Part shown: in pieces, positions 44,192-52,965 of the stretch
Numbering within the stretch: position 1 is the stretch's first letter
Layout of the letters: each line of letters opens with the position of its first letter
Source: Lederbergia wuyishanensis
GTDB taxonomy: Bacteria > Bacillota > Bacilli > Bacillales > Bacillaceae_C
Assembly: GCF_022900255.1 (NCBI RefSeq)
Contig: NZ_JALIRM010000009.1
Span: 124,001-188,000 of the forward strand
Direction: 5' to 3'
DNA: 64,000 bases
The notes under the pieces: model-generated
Databases searched by the model: none
What the model was told of the DNA's origin: nothing
The model's input: only the letters and a program-made list of their open reading frames with translations
Made by a program: the position numbers and the translations under genes

Positions 44192-46672
44192 GTGAGTAAT
44201 ATAAGGTTAGTGGTGGCTCTCTTTGTTTTCTCCATTATGGTATCAGGCTTAATGGTATCCAACTTACCCCAGACCAAGGTAGAGGCAGCGCCGGAACCAA
44301 ACAACACGTGGAGGCAGGTCGACCCTGCTGATGTCCAGATTGGCAAAAACTATCTCATCGTGTCCGAGCACGGCGCGCTTGCTAACGCTCAAGCGACAAT
44401 CAACACACCCGGCGACGTCACGGGCGACACTCAGATTGGCATGGTGTCCAAGCCCGTGACGATTGAAGACGGCTTAATCACATCCGAAGTGACGGACGAT
44501 ATGATCTGGCAGTTTGGCCTTGGCGCAAACACTGCGGCGGCATCCGGCGGTCTTGGCGAAGGTCCAGGCTACTATGTATTGAACAGCGCTCCCGGCGCAG
44601 GCGGAGGCACGGAACCACTGAGAAGGGAATCCAGCTTCAACGCGCAGCATGCGCCGCTCAACACGACCGGCGCAGCCATCAATGGCAACCAGCAGAGCCT
44701 GTTGATGCATGTTCTTGATGAAAAAGAAGGCACAGTGTCCCTATACATTTGGGGCGGGAACAACCAGTGGAACTTTGCCCTGACGAGTACGGAAGACGGA
44801 TTCACCGCAAAGAGCAAGGCGGCGAGCGCGACGAGTGCGGCTCAACTGTTAGAGCAGATGCAGGAGTCACCATCATTGAAGCTGTATGAACCGAACGTGA
44901 CAGCGGGAGTTCAGCACTATGTCATGGCGTCATCCGGCGAAAACGGCAGTATAAGCCCGTCCTCCCTGGCTGGCCATGTTTGGGTAAACGATGGAGAAGA
45001 CGTGACCTTCACGTTCAACCCCGCGTTCGGGTTTGAAGTGGACAAGGTTACGGTTAACGACGAAGAAGTGACTGTTACAGACAACACATACACAATAAAG
45101 AATGTCATCGCAAGTGGCACAAGCATCCACGTGACATTCAAGCCTGCTTCAAACGCAGCGGATTTACCGTTCACAGTGTATAACGACATATTCTCTGTTG
45201 GGAACGTCACTACAGCGGTAGTCATCGACCTCGGCGAAGGCAACGCGGCAAACCTTGCAGACCTAAGCGCCGACATGTTTACGGCGGCTGCCAGGAACAC
45301 AAGACTTGATGGCTCGACCGTGATTTTCGACGGCTTGCGCAATATCACCAGAGTATATGTAAACAATAATCCCGAGCCGCTTGGCTATATATCGCCTGCA
45401 CCAGGATCAGACGACCTCGTAACAGATATGCCAGCGAGCGGGCGCTACATCATCGTTGAATTTGAGTTCTGGAATGCCAATGGCTATACATCCGGCGCAA
45501 TGGCTTCGGGCAACTTGCAAAATGCATTCTCGGCGCTCCTCAATTACCGCGTCAACGTGGATCGTGAGATCAAGCTGACAGACGGCACTACCATAACCCC
45601 GAGATTCACTCAGGCAGCGGTAGTAAACCCGGCGCTAGACAAGTTTGTCCCGGACAAAACGAACCCGGGCGGCACAGGCAGCATGGACATCCTAATTTCG
45701 ATAGATGAGTCCTGGGAAGACCTCGGTCCACTCCCGTTGTTCATCTACAACCATGGCGGCGGCCGCGGTGGCCCTTCGGGGGACTACTTCGCGCCTGTGC
45801 AAACTGCGAACGGCGCAGCTGTGCTTTCCAAGCTCCAACTGGAGAACCCGGGCAAGTATAACGCGCACATCATAGCTACGCAGAACCACTCGAACAATCA
45901 GGCCAACAACGAGGCCCTTATGGCATACGTGGAGAAACTGGCCGCTGAGGGTAAGGTGGATTTGAGTCGTATCTACATGTCTGGCTTCTCGATGGGCAGC
46001 ATGTACACAATCGGTTTTTATAACCGCAATCCCGATTTCCTAGCAGCAATCGTTCCGCTTGCAGGAGGCACCTTGCCAACCATTGAACAGCTTACCGCGA
46101 ACTCGGAGCTCACAAAAACTGCCATATGGGCGCATACACATAAGAATGACGGCGCTGGTAATAGTTGGACAGCGTATTTCACAACAGGCGCTGGCGCCAG
46201 CGGCTTATATTCAGAAGCCAACGTAACGGTTCTGGAAACCAACCAGGCCTTTAATTTCCCGTACTACGGCTTTGACTGGACGCCGCACGAAACCGAAGCC
46301 CAAGTGTTCAGCAACCTTCTCGGCCAATCAAACGCCAGCTTCAGGTATGGTGCAAGCCAAGAAAAGTACGCAGATAAGAACATCTTTGATTGGATGTTCG
46401 CGCAGTACAGAAACCGGATTGCCGACCTTAAAGAAACTGTTGCATCCCTGGATATTGTACATGGCAATAAAAATGCTCTAATGGTAAAGCTGAAAAATGC
46501 AGAAGAATATATGGCAGATACGGAACATGCCAAATCAGCACAAGCAGTCAATATGCTAAACGCCTTTATCAACCAGGTCAATGCTTTTGTCAATTCAGGC
46601 AAACTGACTGAGGAACAGGCAAAAAAGATGATTTCCTTAGCAGAAGAAACAATCAGAAATATTCAAAGATAG
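44192..46672 (+). CDS. secreted multidomain esterase with C-terminal FIMAH-like domain
   Basis: 826 aa. Signal peptide (residues 1-34, ending VEAAPEP), an N-terminal region of about 190 residues of unknown fold, an InlB-B-repeat-like module (about 235-315: HYVMASSGENGSISPSSLAG ... VTVNDEEVTVTDNTYTI), then an alpha/beta-hydrolase domain of the PHB-depolymerase/feruloyl-esterase type with nucleophile S600 in SGFSMGSMY and a preceding NHGGGRG oxyanion loop. The last 89 codons are a helical FIMAH-like domain almost identical to that of the next gene. The part before 46406 is much richer in G+C (38 of 60 bases at 44581-44640) than the tail (23 of 60 at 46501-46560). GTG start after GGAG. Confidence 0.82.
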   Translation: MSNIRLVVALFVFSIMVSGLMVSNLPQTKVEAAPEPNNTWRQVDPADVQIGKNYLIVSEHGALANAQATINTPGDVTGDTQIGMVSKPVTIEDGLITSEVTDDMIWQFGLGANTAAASGGLGEGPGYYVLNSAPGAGGGTEPLRRESSFNAQHAPLNTTGAAINGNQQSLLMHVLDEKEGTVSLYIWGGNNQWNFALTSTEDGFTAKSKAASATSAAQLLEQMQESPSLKLYEPNVTAGVQHYVMASSGENGSISPSSLAGHVWVNDGEDVTFTFNPAFGFEVDKVTVNDEEVTVTDNTYTIKNVIASGTSIHVTFKPASNAADLPFTVYNDIFSVGNVTTAVVIDLGEGNAANLADLSADMFTAAARNTRLDGSTVIFDGLRNITRVYVNNNPEPLGYISPAPGSDDLVTDMPASGRYIIVEFEFWNANGYTSGAMASGNLQNAFSALLNYRVNVDREIKLTDGTTITPRFTQAAVVNPALDKFVPDKTNPGGTGSMDILISIDESWEDLGPLPLFIYNHGGGRGGPSGDYFAPVQTANGAAVLSKLQLENPGKYNAHIIATQNHSNNQANNEALMAYVEKLAAEGKVDLSRIYMSGFSMGSMYTIGFYNRNPDFLAAIVPLAGGTLPTIEQLTANSELTKTAIWAHTHKNDGAGNSWTAYFTTGAGASGLYSEANVTVLETNQAFNFPYYGFDWTPHETEAQVFSNLLGQSNASFRYGASQEKYADKNIFDWMFAQYRNRIADLKETVASLDIVHGNKNALMVKLKNAEEYMADTEHAKSAQAVNMLNAFINQVNAFVNSGKLTEEQAKKMISLAEETIRNIQR
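46406..46672 (+). repeat. direct repeat copy 1: FIMAH-like domain coding segment
   Basis: 267 bases to the stop, equal in length and alignable without gaps to 48588-48854. The first about 90 bases are nearly identical (TACAGAAACCG, then ATTGCCGACCTTAAAGAAAC), with more differences later. Confidence 0.85.
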
Positions 46673-46705
46673 ACATAAAGGGATACTTAAAGATGTGATA
46701 ATCAT

Positions 46706-46750
46706 ATAGGCCGCATAGAGTATCTTAAGATTTTATGTGGTCTATTCTTT
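46706..46750 (+). terminator. terminator after first FIMAH esterase
   Basis: ATAGGCCGCATA / TATGTGGTCTAT, a 12-pair stem with two G-U pairs, followed by TCTTTT. Confidence 0.65.
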
Positions 46751-47086
46751 TGATTCAAGCAGATGTTCCCATCATAACAAGCAGCTTGTATTCGCGTTGT
46801 GATATTTAAATATCAATCTATGAATCTTTAGGATTGTTCTTAGACAAATCAGCAATTGTAAGTACTGATAATTTATACTTGGTACTTAATAAAAATAAGT
46901 AAATAAGTTAACAATTGAGGGTTCAACATGTCACTCCCTAATCTAAGTTGTTGGTGGTCTGGTAACCTCAATTATCCTTAAATTTTAGGGGGCAAGTTTT
47001 TTATTTGTAAACCTTCTTTAATCAAGGATACGTTAACTTTTTACTATAGAAGTTTTGACAATATGCTACTAAAAAGGAGGGATATA

Positions 47087-47107
47087 TTGTTGGTTGTCTT
47101 TAACTAG
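47087..47107 (+). CDS. six-codon leader ORF (MLVVFN) upstream of second secreted esterase
   Basis: TTG TTG GTT GTC TTT AAC TAG with AAAGGAGGG before it at normal spacing. It ends 49 bases before the esterase ATG. Sequence and layout parallel the leader at 44103. Confidence 0.45.
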   Translation: MLVVFN

Positions 47108-47156
47108 TCGTGGGCATGTGGCTAAGCGTTACATTAGAGAAGGGAGTAGTATAATA

Positions 47157-48854
47157 ATGTTTAAAAAATTTTTATTAGTAAATTTACTGGTTTGCTTTAC
47201 CCTGTCATTAAACTTACCTTCAGTCTTAGCAGCAAATGAAACGACGGGAACAACTTTACCGTTTATACTTAAAAATGAAAACTTTGCCTTTCACGAGCGT
47301 ACTGATGCTCTCATTATTGACGCTGGAAAAGAGGTAAATGGCTCCTCACTGTCTATTACTGATTTCGATGTAAACGTGATCGCAACAAGAAAAGTCGATC
47401 CTAATTATGTAGCGTATAATGGTCCTCGCGAGGTTATTGATGTTTATACAAGTCACGTGAATGATACTGGTGATCCTTCCGAAACTGGACGATATATCAT
47501 TATTGATTTTCCAGATGTTGGGTGGGGTGATGGTGGTACCACGAACGATGGCGGTTTTACATTTGATTCATCGTACACTATAACTTATAAGGGTGCTGAA
47601 ATTGACTTTGTGGATGGATCCTCAATAGTACCCGAGGGATTTACTCAGACAGGTGTTGTCAGCCCCGTCCTAGATCAATTTAAGTATTCAAACCATAATG
47701 GGCTTGATTACAGTTATTTTTATAACGAGGATGCCACGGAGCCGCTGCCTCTGGTAGTTTTTTTCCACGGCGGTGGACAGGGTAACGATATCTATACTCC
47801 TATCAGATTTAGTAACGGCGGTACCGTTTGGGCCAACCCTGAGAATCAGGCCAAGTATCCAAGTCATGTACTGGCCCCTCGTAATGCTACGACCCCAGCA
47901 GCCATGCATAATGTTAAGGCAGTCATCGATAAAATGATAGCTGATGGCAAAGTTGACCCTAACCGTGTCTATATTACTGGGTTCTCAATGGGCGGAGGTT
48001 CCACATGGACCTTCCTGCGAACTTTCCCTGACTTCGCTGCAGCAGCTGCACCTCTTTGTCCAGCCGGTGGACCTGGGAGCGTGGATGCTGCTAATGCGGT
48101 AGCATATTTGCCTATTTGGACTTTTGTAGATGAAGGAGATTTTTTATTCAATTCTGTTGTCAACAATGACAGGATTTACGGACCATATTTGAACGACTCC
48201 TTGTTGACTATACTGCCAGAAAATAGACTGGATAATCCACCCTATAATGGCCATGTATTCGATGGACATGCCGTTTGGCTTCCAGTTTATAATGAGTACG
48301 TTCATCCAGAGCGTGGCATGCTTATAGACTGGTTATTCTCAAAAAGTAAAATTAGAGGTATATCTGATGTAGAAGTTAATACCGTGTCCGGGGTTGCTCC
48401 TACTCTACCTGAAACAGTGGTTGTTGATGTCAATTACAGCACCAAGGGGGTTATTTCAGAAGAACGAGCCGTTGTATGGAACGCGATTGACCCAAAGAGC
48501 TATGGTAACGATGGACCAGGAGTCTTTAATGTAGAGGGCACCATAGAGGGGTCTGTTAAAAAGGCGGTAGCAACTGTGACTGTTGAATACAGAAACCGTA
48601 TTGCCGACCTTAAAGAAACTGTTGCTGGCCTGGATATTGTGCAGGGCAATAAGAATGCTCTAATGGTAAAGCTGAATCAGGCGGAAGAATTTCTATCGGA
48701 TACGAAACATGACAAATCTGCACAAGCAGTCAAAATGTTGAATAACTTTATCGAGCAGGTCAATAACTTTGTAAAGCCAGGTAAACTAACTGAAGAGCAG
48801 ACGACAGAGATGGTTGAAGCAGGGAAAGAGACAATCAGGAATATTACCAACTAA
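47157..48854 (+). CDS. secreted esterase with Big_4 and FIMAH-like domains
   Basis: 565 aa. Signal peptide (1-23, LPSVLAANE), a beta-rich N-terminal region, an alpha/beta-hydrolase domain with oxyanion-loop FFHGGGQGND, nucleophile S277 in TGFSMGGGS, acidic residue in FVDEGD and base in GHAVWLPVYNE, then a bacterial Ig-like Big_4 module (about 400-475: VNTVSGVAPTLPETVVVDVN ... NVEGTIEG) and a C-terminal helical FIMAH-like domain. Paralogue of the preceding gene but AT-richer and without the InlB-like module. ATG 47157 has AAGGGAG upstream. Likely cleaves acetyl or hydroxycinnamoyl esters on polysaccharide outside the cell. Confidence 0.83.
   Translation: MFKKFLLVNLLVCFTLSLNLPSVLAANETTGTTLPFILKNENFAFHERTDALIIDAGKEVNGSSLSITDFDVNVIATRKVDPNYVAYNGPREVIDVYTSHVNDTGDPSETGRYIIIDFPDVGWGDGGTTNDGGFTFDSSYTITYKGAEIDFVDGSSIVPEGFTQTGVVSPVLDQFKYSNHNGLDYSYFYNEDATEPLPLVVFFHGGGQGNDIYTPIRFSNGGTVWANPENQAKYPSHVLAPRNATTPAAMHNVKAVIDKMIADGKVDPNRVYITGFSMGGGSTWTFLRTFPDFAAAAAPLCPAGGPGSVDAANAVAYLPIWTFVDEGDFLFNSVVNNDRIYGPYLNDSLLTILPENRLDNPPYNGHVFDGHAVWLPVYNEYVHPERGMLIDWLFSKSKIRGISDVEVNTVSGVAPTLPETVVVDVNYSTKGVISEERAVVWNAIDPKSYGNDGPGVFNVEGTIEGSVKKAVATVTVEYRNRIADLKETVAGLDIVQGNKNALMVKLNQAEEFLSDTKHDKSAQAVKMLNNFIEQVNNFVKPGKLTEEQTTEMVEAGKETIRNITN
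48588..48854 (+). repeat. direct repeat copy 2: FIMAH-like domain coding segment
   Basis: Partner of 46406-46672, same 267-base length. The two copies are 2.2 kb apart in direct orientation, so they can recombine. Confidence 0.85.
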
Positions 48855-49294
48855 ATTAACATAAAGGCATTATAAAGTCGGTATAGTTCTTAAATTACTT
48901 GGAGACAACAATGCCGAGACTAGGCAAACCGTAGTTTAAGCGACGATATAAGCATAGAAAAAGTGCTGCTTAATAGACCGCATAAATAATAAATTTTTTG
49001 CGGTCTTTCTTTTTTTATACTACGTTACAAGCATTGCCAAATTAGAATTAACACGGGTCATTGATAGAGTAGCTTATCACTTGAGGAATATATTTTGAAA
49101 CAACGGAAAAGAAAGTATATTACTCTATTAGCCGATGAGCTCATAAAAACACGAAGAGTTTTCGAGAATGTTAAAGTTAATAATAGTAGTATTGATAAAG
49201 TAAAGAGCAGATGGAAGAAAAAAAGAGGTATTGAAAGCTCTATATTCTGTGTTATTTATCGGATGATCAATTATAAAAGATTGGGAGTGTACAA
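48855..49294. other. gap with terminator and a doubtful short frame
   Basis: Holds a terminator (48975-49018). A TTG-initiated 67-codon frame at 49095-49298 is lysine-rich, lacks a ribosome-binding site and overlaps the next gene start, so I do not call it. Confidence 0.5.
48975..49018 (+). terminator. terminator after second FIMAH esterase
   Basis: AGACCGCA / TGCGGTCT stem followed by TTCTTTTTTT; the stem core resembles the terminator after the first esterase (GGCCGCATA). Confidence 0.8.
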
Positions 49295-50143
49295 ATGAAA
49301 AGATGTATATCTTTGGCAGTATTCCTTGGTTTATTAGTAACAATTCCATTCCAATCCACCTCCGCATCCTCAAACATCGAGCCTGCTCCTCCTGGATATG
49401 ATACCTATCGGGATGATATTGCTCATGGTGAAATGGAAACGGTTACCTATTATTCTGGTACTGTTGGAACAGAAAGAAAAGCAATGGTGTATACTCCACC
49501 AGGTTATTCAAAAAAGAAAAAATATAATGTACTCTATCTTTTACACGGAATTGGGGGGGATGAGAAGGAATGGTACGAACAAATGAACCCCCATCATATT
49601 TTGGACAATCTATATGCTGAAAATAAACTTGAGCCAATGATTGTCGTTTTTCCAAATGGACGTGCAATGAAGAACGATAGGCCAGAAGGAAATATTTTCG
49701 ACCCAGAGAAAATTGCAGCCTTTGAAACATTTGAATATGACTTATTAAACGATCTCATTCCAGCGATCGAATCTAGGTATCCTGTATGGAAAAATAGACA
49801 TCATCGAGCACTTGCTGGACTTTCAATGGGTGGAGGACAAGCTTTAAATTTTGGTTTAAAACACCTTGATACTTTTTCTTATGTCGGCGGTTTTTCGTCT
49901 GCTCCCAATACAAAAAGTCCAGAAGTATTGATTACGAATCCCCAAAAAGTTACTCAAAGACTTAAAGTACTTTGGCTTTCAAGCGGAGATGCAGACAACC
50001 TAACACCAATTAGTGAAAACTTCCATCACTATTTGACCGATAAGAAAATTCCGCATATTTGGTATTTGGATGAGGGTGGGCATGTACCTAGCGTATGGAG
50101 CAGTGGACTATTTCACTTTTCGCAGCTTCTTTTTAAAAAGTAA
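49295..50143 (+). CDS. secreted CE1-type esterase (acetylxylan/feruloyl esterase-like)
   Basis: 282 aa. Signal peptide (1-25, QSTSASS), then a compact CE1 alpha/beta-hydrolase domain: KAMVYTPPGYSKKKKYNVLYLLHGIGGDEKEW is the family N-terminal signature, nucleophile S177 in AGLSMGGGQA, acidic residue in WLSSGDADNL, base in DEGGHVPSVW. Domains of this type (XynZ/Fae-like) release acetyl or feruloyl groups from arabinoxylan. AT-rich like the backbone, unlike the 44192 gene. It ends the island. Confidence 0.88.
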   Translation: MKRCISLAVFLGLLVTIPFQSTSASSNIEPAPPGYDTYRDDIAHGEMETVTYYSGTVGTERKAMVYTPPGYSKKKKYNVLYLLHGIGGDEKEWYEQMNPHHILDNLYAENKLEPMIVVFPNGRAMKNDRPEGNIFDPEKIAAFETFEYDLLNDLIPAIESRYPVWKNRHHRALAGLSMGGGQALNFGLKHLDTFSYVGGFSSAPNTKSPEVLITNPQKVTQRLKVLWLSSGDADNLTPISENFHHYLTDKKIPHIWYLDEGGHVPSVWSSGLFHFSQLLFKK

Positions 50144-50172
50144 AAGAGGATACTGAGCACTCAAGCCTTAAC

Positions 50173-50209
50173 CAGCACAACTACGCAATGCACTAGTTGT
50201 GCTGTGACT
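50173..50209 (+). terminator. terminator after CE1 esterase
   Basis: Perfect 11-base stem CAGCACAACTA / TAGTTGTGCTG followed by TGACTTTTT. Confidence 0.85.
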
Positions 50210-50470
50210 TTTTAATTTACTGTATCTCCTTTCCTTCTAAATAGTTGCATTTCATAATACAGCTTAAATAATTCAAAATTTATATTTCAAATATTATTAG
50301 AAGAACTTCCAGCTTAGCAATGTCTCTGGGTAAATTTATTTAAGTTCTAATTTTTTTATTAACTCAACTTTCGCAGGAAGAGAATTGTAATTATTCCAAA
50401 GTATCCAAGAGCTTGTAGAAATTGAAATAATATCAGTGACATTAGGTTCAACCATGAAAAAGTAATTAAC

Positions 50471-50492
50471 TGTGGAAAATATACTTTTCACA
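50471..50492. promoter_or_regulatory. candidate operator of the sugar-acid operon
   Basis: 22-base imperfect palindrome (TGTGGAAA ... TTTTCACA; 18 of 22 positions symmetric) about 40 bases upstream of the TATAAT at 50533. The binding protein is unknown; no regulator gene is adjacent. Confidence 0.45.
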
Positions 50493-50608
50493 AAAGTGGG
50501 AATAATTCTTCCGTAAATAACTGAAAATTAGGTATAATTGTACTAACATGGTAGAATGTAAAGAAAGAACCAATACATCCTTGAAAATGATTAGGAGGAA
50601 TCATTGAG

Positions 50609-52054
50609 ATGAAAACGTATTCAAATTACATTGCAGGAGAATGGAAAGACTCTATTGCCGGAGAAACAAGGGAAATCATTAACCCGGCGACAAGTGAGGT
50701 TGTAGGGAAATCTTCTGTCTCAACTGCGGAGGATCTTAATAGAGCAGTGCAAGCAGCATCTGAAGCTAAATTTGGCTGGAGCCAACTCGCAGGAGCGGCA
50801 AGAGGGGATTATCTTTACAAGGTCGCTAATATTATTGAAGCAAGATTAGAAGAAATTGCAGAAACAATGACGAGGGAAATGGGAAAAACATTGCCAGAAG
50901 CGAAAGGTGAAACAGCGAGGGGCGTCGCTATTTTGCGTTATTATGCGGGGGAAGGAATGCGGAAAGTGGGAGATGTAATACCTTCTTCAGATAGTGAGGC
51001 TTTGATGTTTACTAAACGTGTGCCGCTTGGTGTCGTGGGAATTATTACTCCGTGGAACTTCCCTGTAGCGATTCCAATTTGGAAAATGGCTCCTGCCCTT
51101 ATTTACGGAAATACGGTTGTTATTAAGCCGGCATCTGAAACAGCTATAACCGCTGCGAAAGTAATCGATTGTTTTCACGAAGCAGGACTTCCAAAAGGAG
51201 TCGTCAACATGGTTACTGGTTCTGGCAGTGTTATAGGAGATGGAATGGTGAACCACCGTGGAATTGCGGGAATATCATTTACGGGTTCGGACGTAGTTGG
51301 AAAACAAATTGCGATGGGTGCCGTAGAAAGAGGAGCGAAATTCCAACTTGAAATGGGCGGGAAAAATCCGGTCATTATCGCAGAAGACGCGGACCTGGAT
51401 AAAGCAGTCGAAGGTACGATTAGTGGCGCATTCCGTTCAACAGGACAAAAATGTACTGCAACAAGTCGAGTGCTCGTACATAGAAATATAAAACAGGCCT
51501 TTGTGGACAAACTTCTTACAGCATCACAATCCATTAAAATCGGAAATGGATTGGAAGATGGAGTATGGATGGGACCATGTTCCTCCGAGTCACAAATGGA
51601 AACCGTCCTTTCTTATATCGAAAAGGGAAAGAAAGAAGGGGCGAAACTTCTTTTTGGTGGTAATAGATTGAGAGGTTCAGAGTTTGATCAAGGATTTTAC
51701 GTGGAGCCAACGATTTTTGATGAAGTAGACAGCAAGATGCAAATTGCTCAAGAAGAAATATTCGGACCTGTCATTGCGGTTATCCCGTTTGATAATTTGG
51801 AAGAAGCTTTTGAATTGGCAAATGATACACAGTTTGGGCTAAGTGCTTCTATTTACACAGAAAATGTTGGTGCCATGTTGAAATTTATTGATCGTGTCGA
51901 TGCCGGTCTAGTTAGAATCAATGCCGAGACAGCAGGCGTCGAACTTCAAGCTCCTTTTGGAGGAATGAAAAGTTCAAGTTCTCACTCACGCGAGCAAGGA
52001 GAAGCTGCAATTGAATTTTACACATCTATTAAAACAGTGTTTGTGAAAGGTTAA
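50609..52054 (+). CDS. aldehyde dehydrogenase, likely 2-oxoglutarate semialdehyde (2,5-dioxovalerate) dehydrogenase
   Basis: 481 aa NAD(P)-dependent ALDH. Rossmann motif near residues 220-230 ([12 protein letters not shown]), catalytic E248 in LEMGGKNP and nucleophile C282 in [17 protein letters not shown] and [18 protein letters not shown] are also typical. The latter segment is characteristic of oxoglutarate-semialdehyde dehydrogenases such as B. subtilis YcbD. Here it would make the last step of the Weimberg route, yielding 2-oxoglutarate. GATTAGGAGG precedes the ATG. First gene of a three-gene operon with 26- and 12-base gaps. Confidence 0.9.
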   Translation: MKTYSNYIAGEWKDSIAGETREIINPATSEVVGKSSVSTAEDLNRAVQAASEAKFGWSQLAGAARGDYLYKVANIIEARLEEIAETMTREMGKTLPEAKGETARGVAILRYYAGEGMRKVGDVIPSSDSEALMFTKRVPLGVVGIITPWNFPVAIPIWKMAPALIYGNTVVIKPASETAITAAKVIDCFHEAGLPKGVVNMVTGSGSVIGDGMVNHRGIAGISFTGSDVVGKQIAMGAVERGAKFQLEMGGKNPVIIAEDADLDKAVEGTISGAFRSTGQKCTATSRVLVHRNIKQAFVDKLLTASQSIKIGNGLEDGVWMGPCSSESQMETVLSYIEKGKKEGAKLLFGGNRLRGSEFDQGFYVEPTIFDEVDSKMQIAQEEIFGPVIAVIPFDNLEEAFELANDTQFGLSASIYTENVGAMLKFIDRVDAGLVRINAETAGVELQAPFGGMKSSSSHSREQGEAAIEFYTSIKTVFVKG

Positions 52055-52080
52055 TTTTATAAAGAACAGGAGATTAGATC

Positions 52081-52953
52081 ATGAGAATCATTCGTTATGC
52101 GGAATCAGATAGGGCACAATTGGCTGCAGTAAAAGAAGATTCAAAGATTTATCCATTGCCTTATCAAAACTTTCAAGAACTATTGAATACATGTGATCAA
52201 CAACAAAAGAGCTGTCTAACATTGATTAAAGAAGTGTTAGATGGAATAGATCCTATTCAAAAATCAATAGATGAATTAGACCTTAAACTCCCAATCAATG
52301 CCCAGGAAGTTTGGGCAAGTGGGGTTACGTATTTAAGAAGTAAAGATGCAAGAAACTATGAATCTCAGGGAAGTGTGCCCTCCGTTTCGTACTACGACAA
52401 GGTATATGTGGCGGAGAGGCCAGAACTATTTCTAAAATCGACGGATAAAAGAACGATAGGTCCAAATGATCCTCTTTACTTACGTTCTGATTCAACATGG
52501 CAAATTCCCGAACCAGAGTTAGGGCTTGTCTTAGATGGTGCCGGAAATATTGTCGGATATACAATTGGTAATGATATGAGCTGCCGGGATATTGAGGGTG
52601 AGAATCCACTTTATTTACCACAAGCGAAAATGTGGAAGCATTCGTGTTCTATTGGACCTGCTATTTTACTGGCAGATACGGTTGAGGATCCTTATGCCTT
52701 TGATATAAATTGTAGAATCTTCCGCAATGGTGAAAAGGTGTTTGAAGATGCAGCCAGTACTTCCCAATTAAAAAGACGATACGAAGAATTAGTCGAATTT
52801 TTAAAGAGAGATAATGAATTATTCCCTGGTACCGTTCTATTAACAGGCACCTGTATCGTACCTCCAAATGACTTTACATTAAACGATGGTGATGTAGTCG
52901 AAATTGAGATTTCGAGCATTGGTTTATTACGAAATCCAGTGGCAGCGCAATAA
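52081..52953 (+). CDS. FAH-family dehydratase, likely 2-keto-3-deoxy-pentonate dehydratase (XylX-like)
   Basis: 290 aa fumarylacetoacetate-hydrolase-fold protein. Metal ligands are visible as E144-x-E146 in IPEPELGLVLD and D165 in TIGNDMSCRDIEG; K184 follows in PQAKMWKHSCSIGP. The N-terminal domain with VWASGVTYLRSKDAR is shared with the 2-keto-3-deoxy-D-arabinonate/xylonate dehydratases (KdaD, XylX), which turn 2-keto-3-deoxypentonate into 2,5-dioxopentanoate. Position between ALDH and YjhG-type dehydratase supports that reaction. An FAH-fold hydrolase of another pathway is the alternative. Confidence 0.85.
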   Translation: MRIIRYAESDRAQLAAVKEDSKIYPLPYQNFQELLNTCDQQQKSCLTLIKEVLDGIDPIQKSIDELDLKLPINAQEVWASGVTYLRSKDARNYESQGSVPSVSYYDKVYVAERPELFLKSTDKRTIGPNDPLYLRSDSTWQIPEPELGLVLDGAGNIVGYTIGNDMSCRDIEGENPLYLPQAKMWKHSCSIGPAILLADTVEDPYAFDINCRIFRNGEKVFEDAASTSQLKRRYEELVEFLKRDNELFPGTVLLTGTCIVPPNDFTLNDGDVVEIEISSIGLLRNPVAAQ

Positions 52954-52965
52954 GGAGGTATGGAA

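Larger units (their letters stand above)
46673..47156. other. gap between the two FIMAH esterase genes
   Basis: Contains a terminator hairpin (46706-46750), an AT-rich stretch with possible promoters (TTGACA at about 47055), and the leader ORF at 47087-47107. No other gene is visible. Confidence 0.55.
50144..50608. other. 465-bp gap with terminator, operator and promoter
   Basis: Contains a perfect terminator (50173-50209), a long palindrome (50471-50492) and a TATAAT box at 50533-50538 for the downstream sugar-acid operon. No gene seen. Confidence 0.6.

Noticed and set aside
49095..49298. 67-codon TTG-initiated frame before the CE1 esterase
   Set aside because: No ribosome-binding site, lysine-rich low-complexity content, overlap with the next start; more likely chance in AT-rich DNA.
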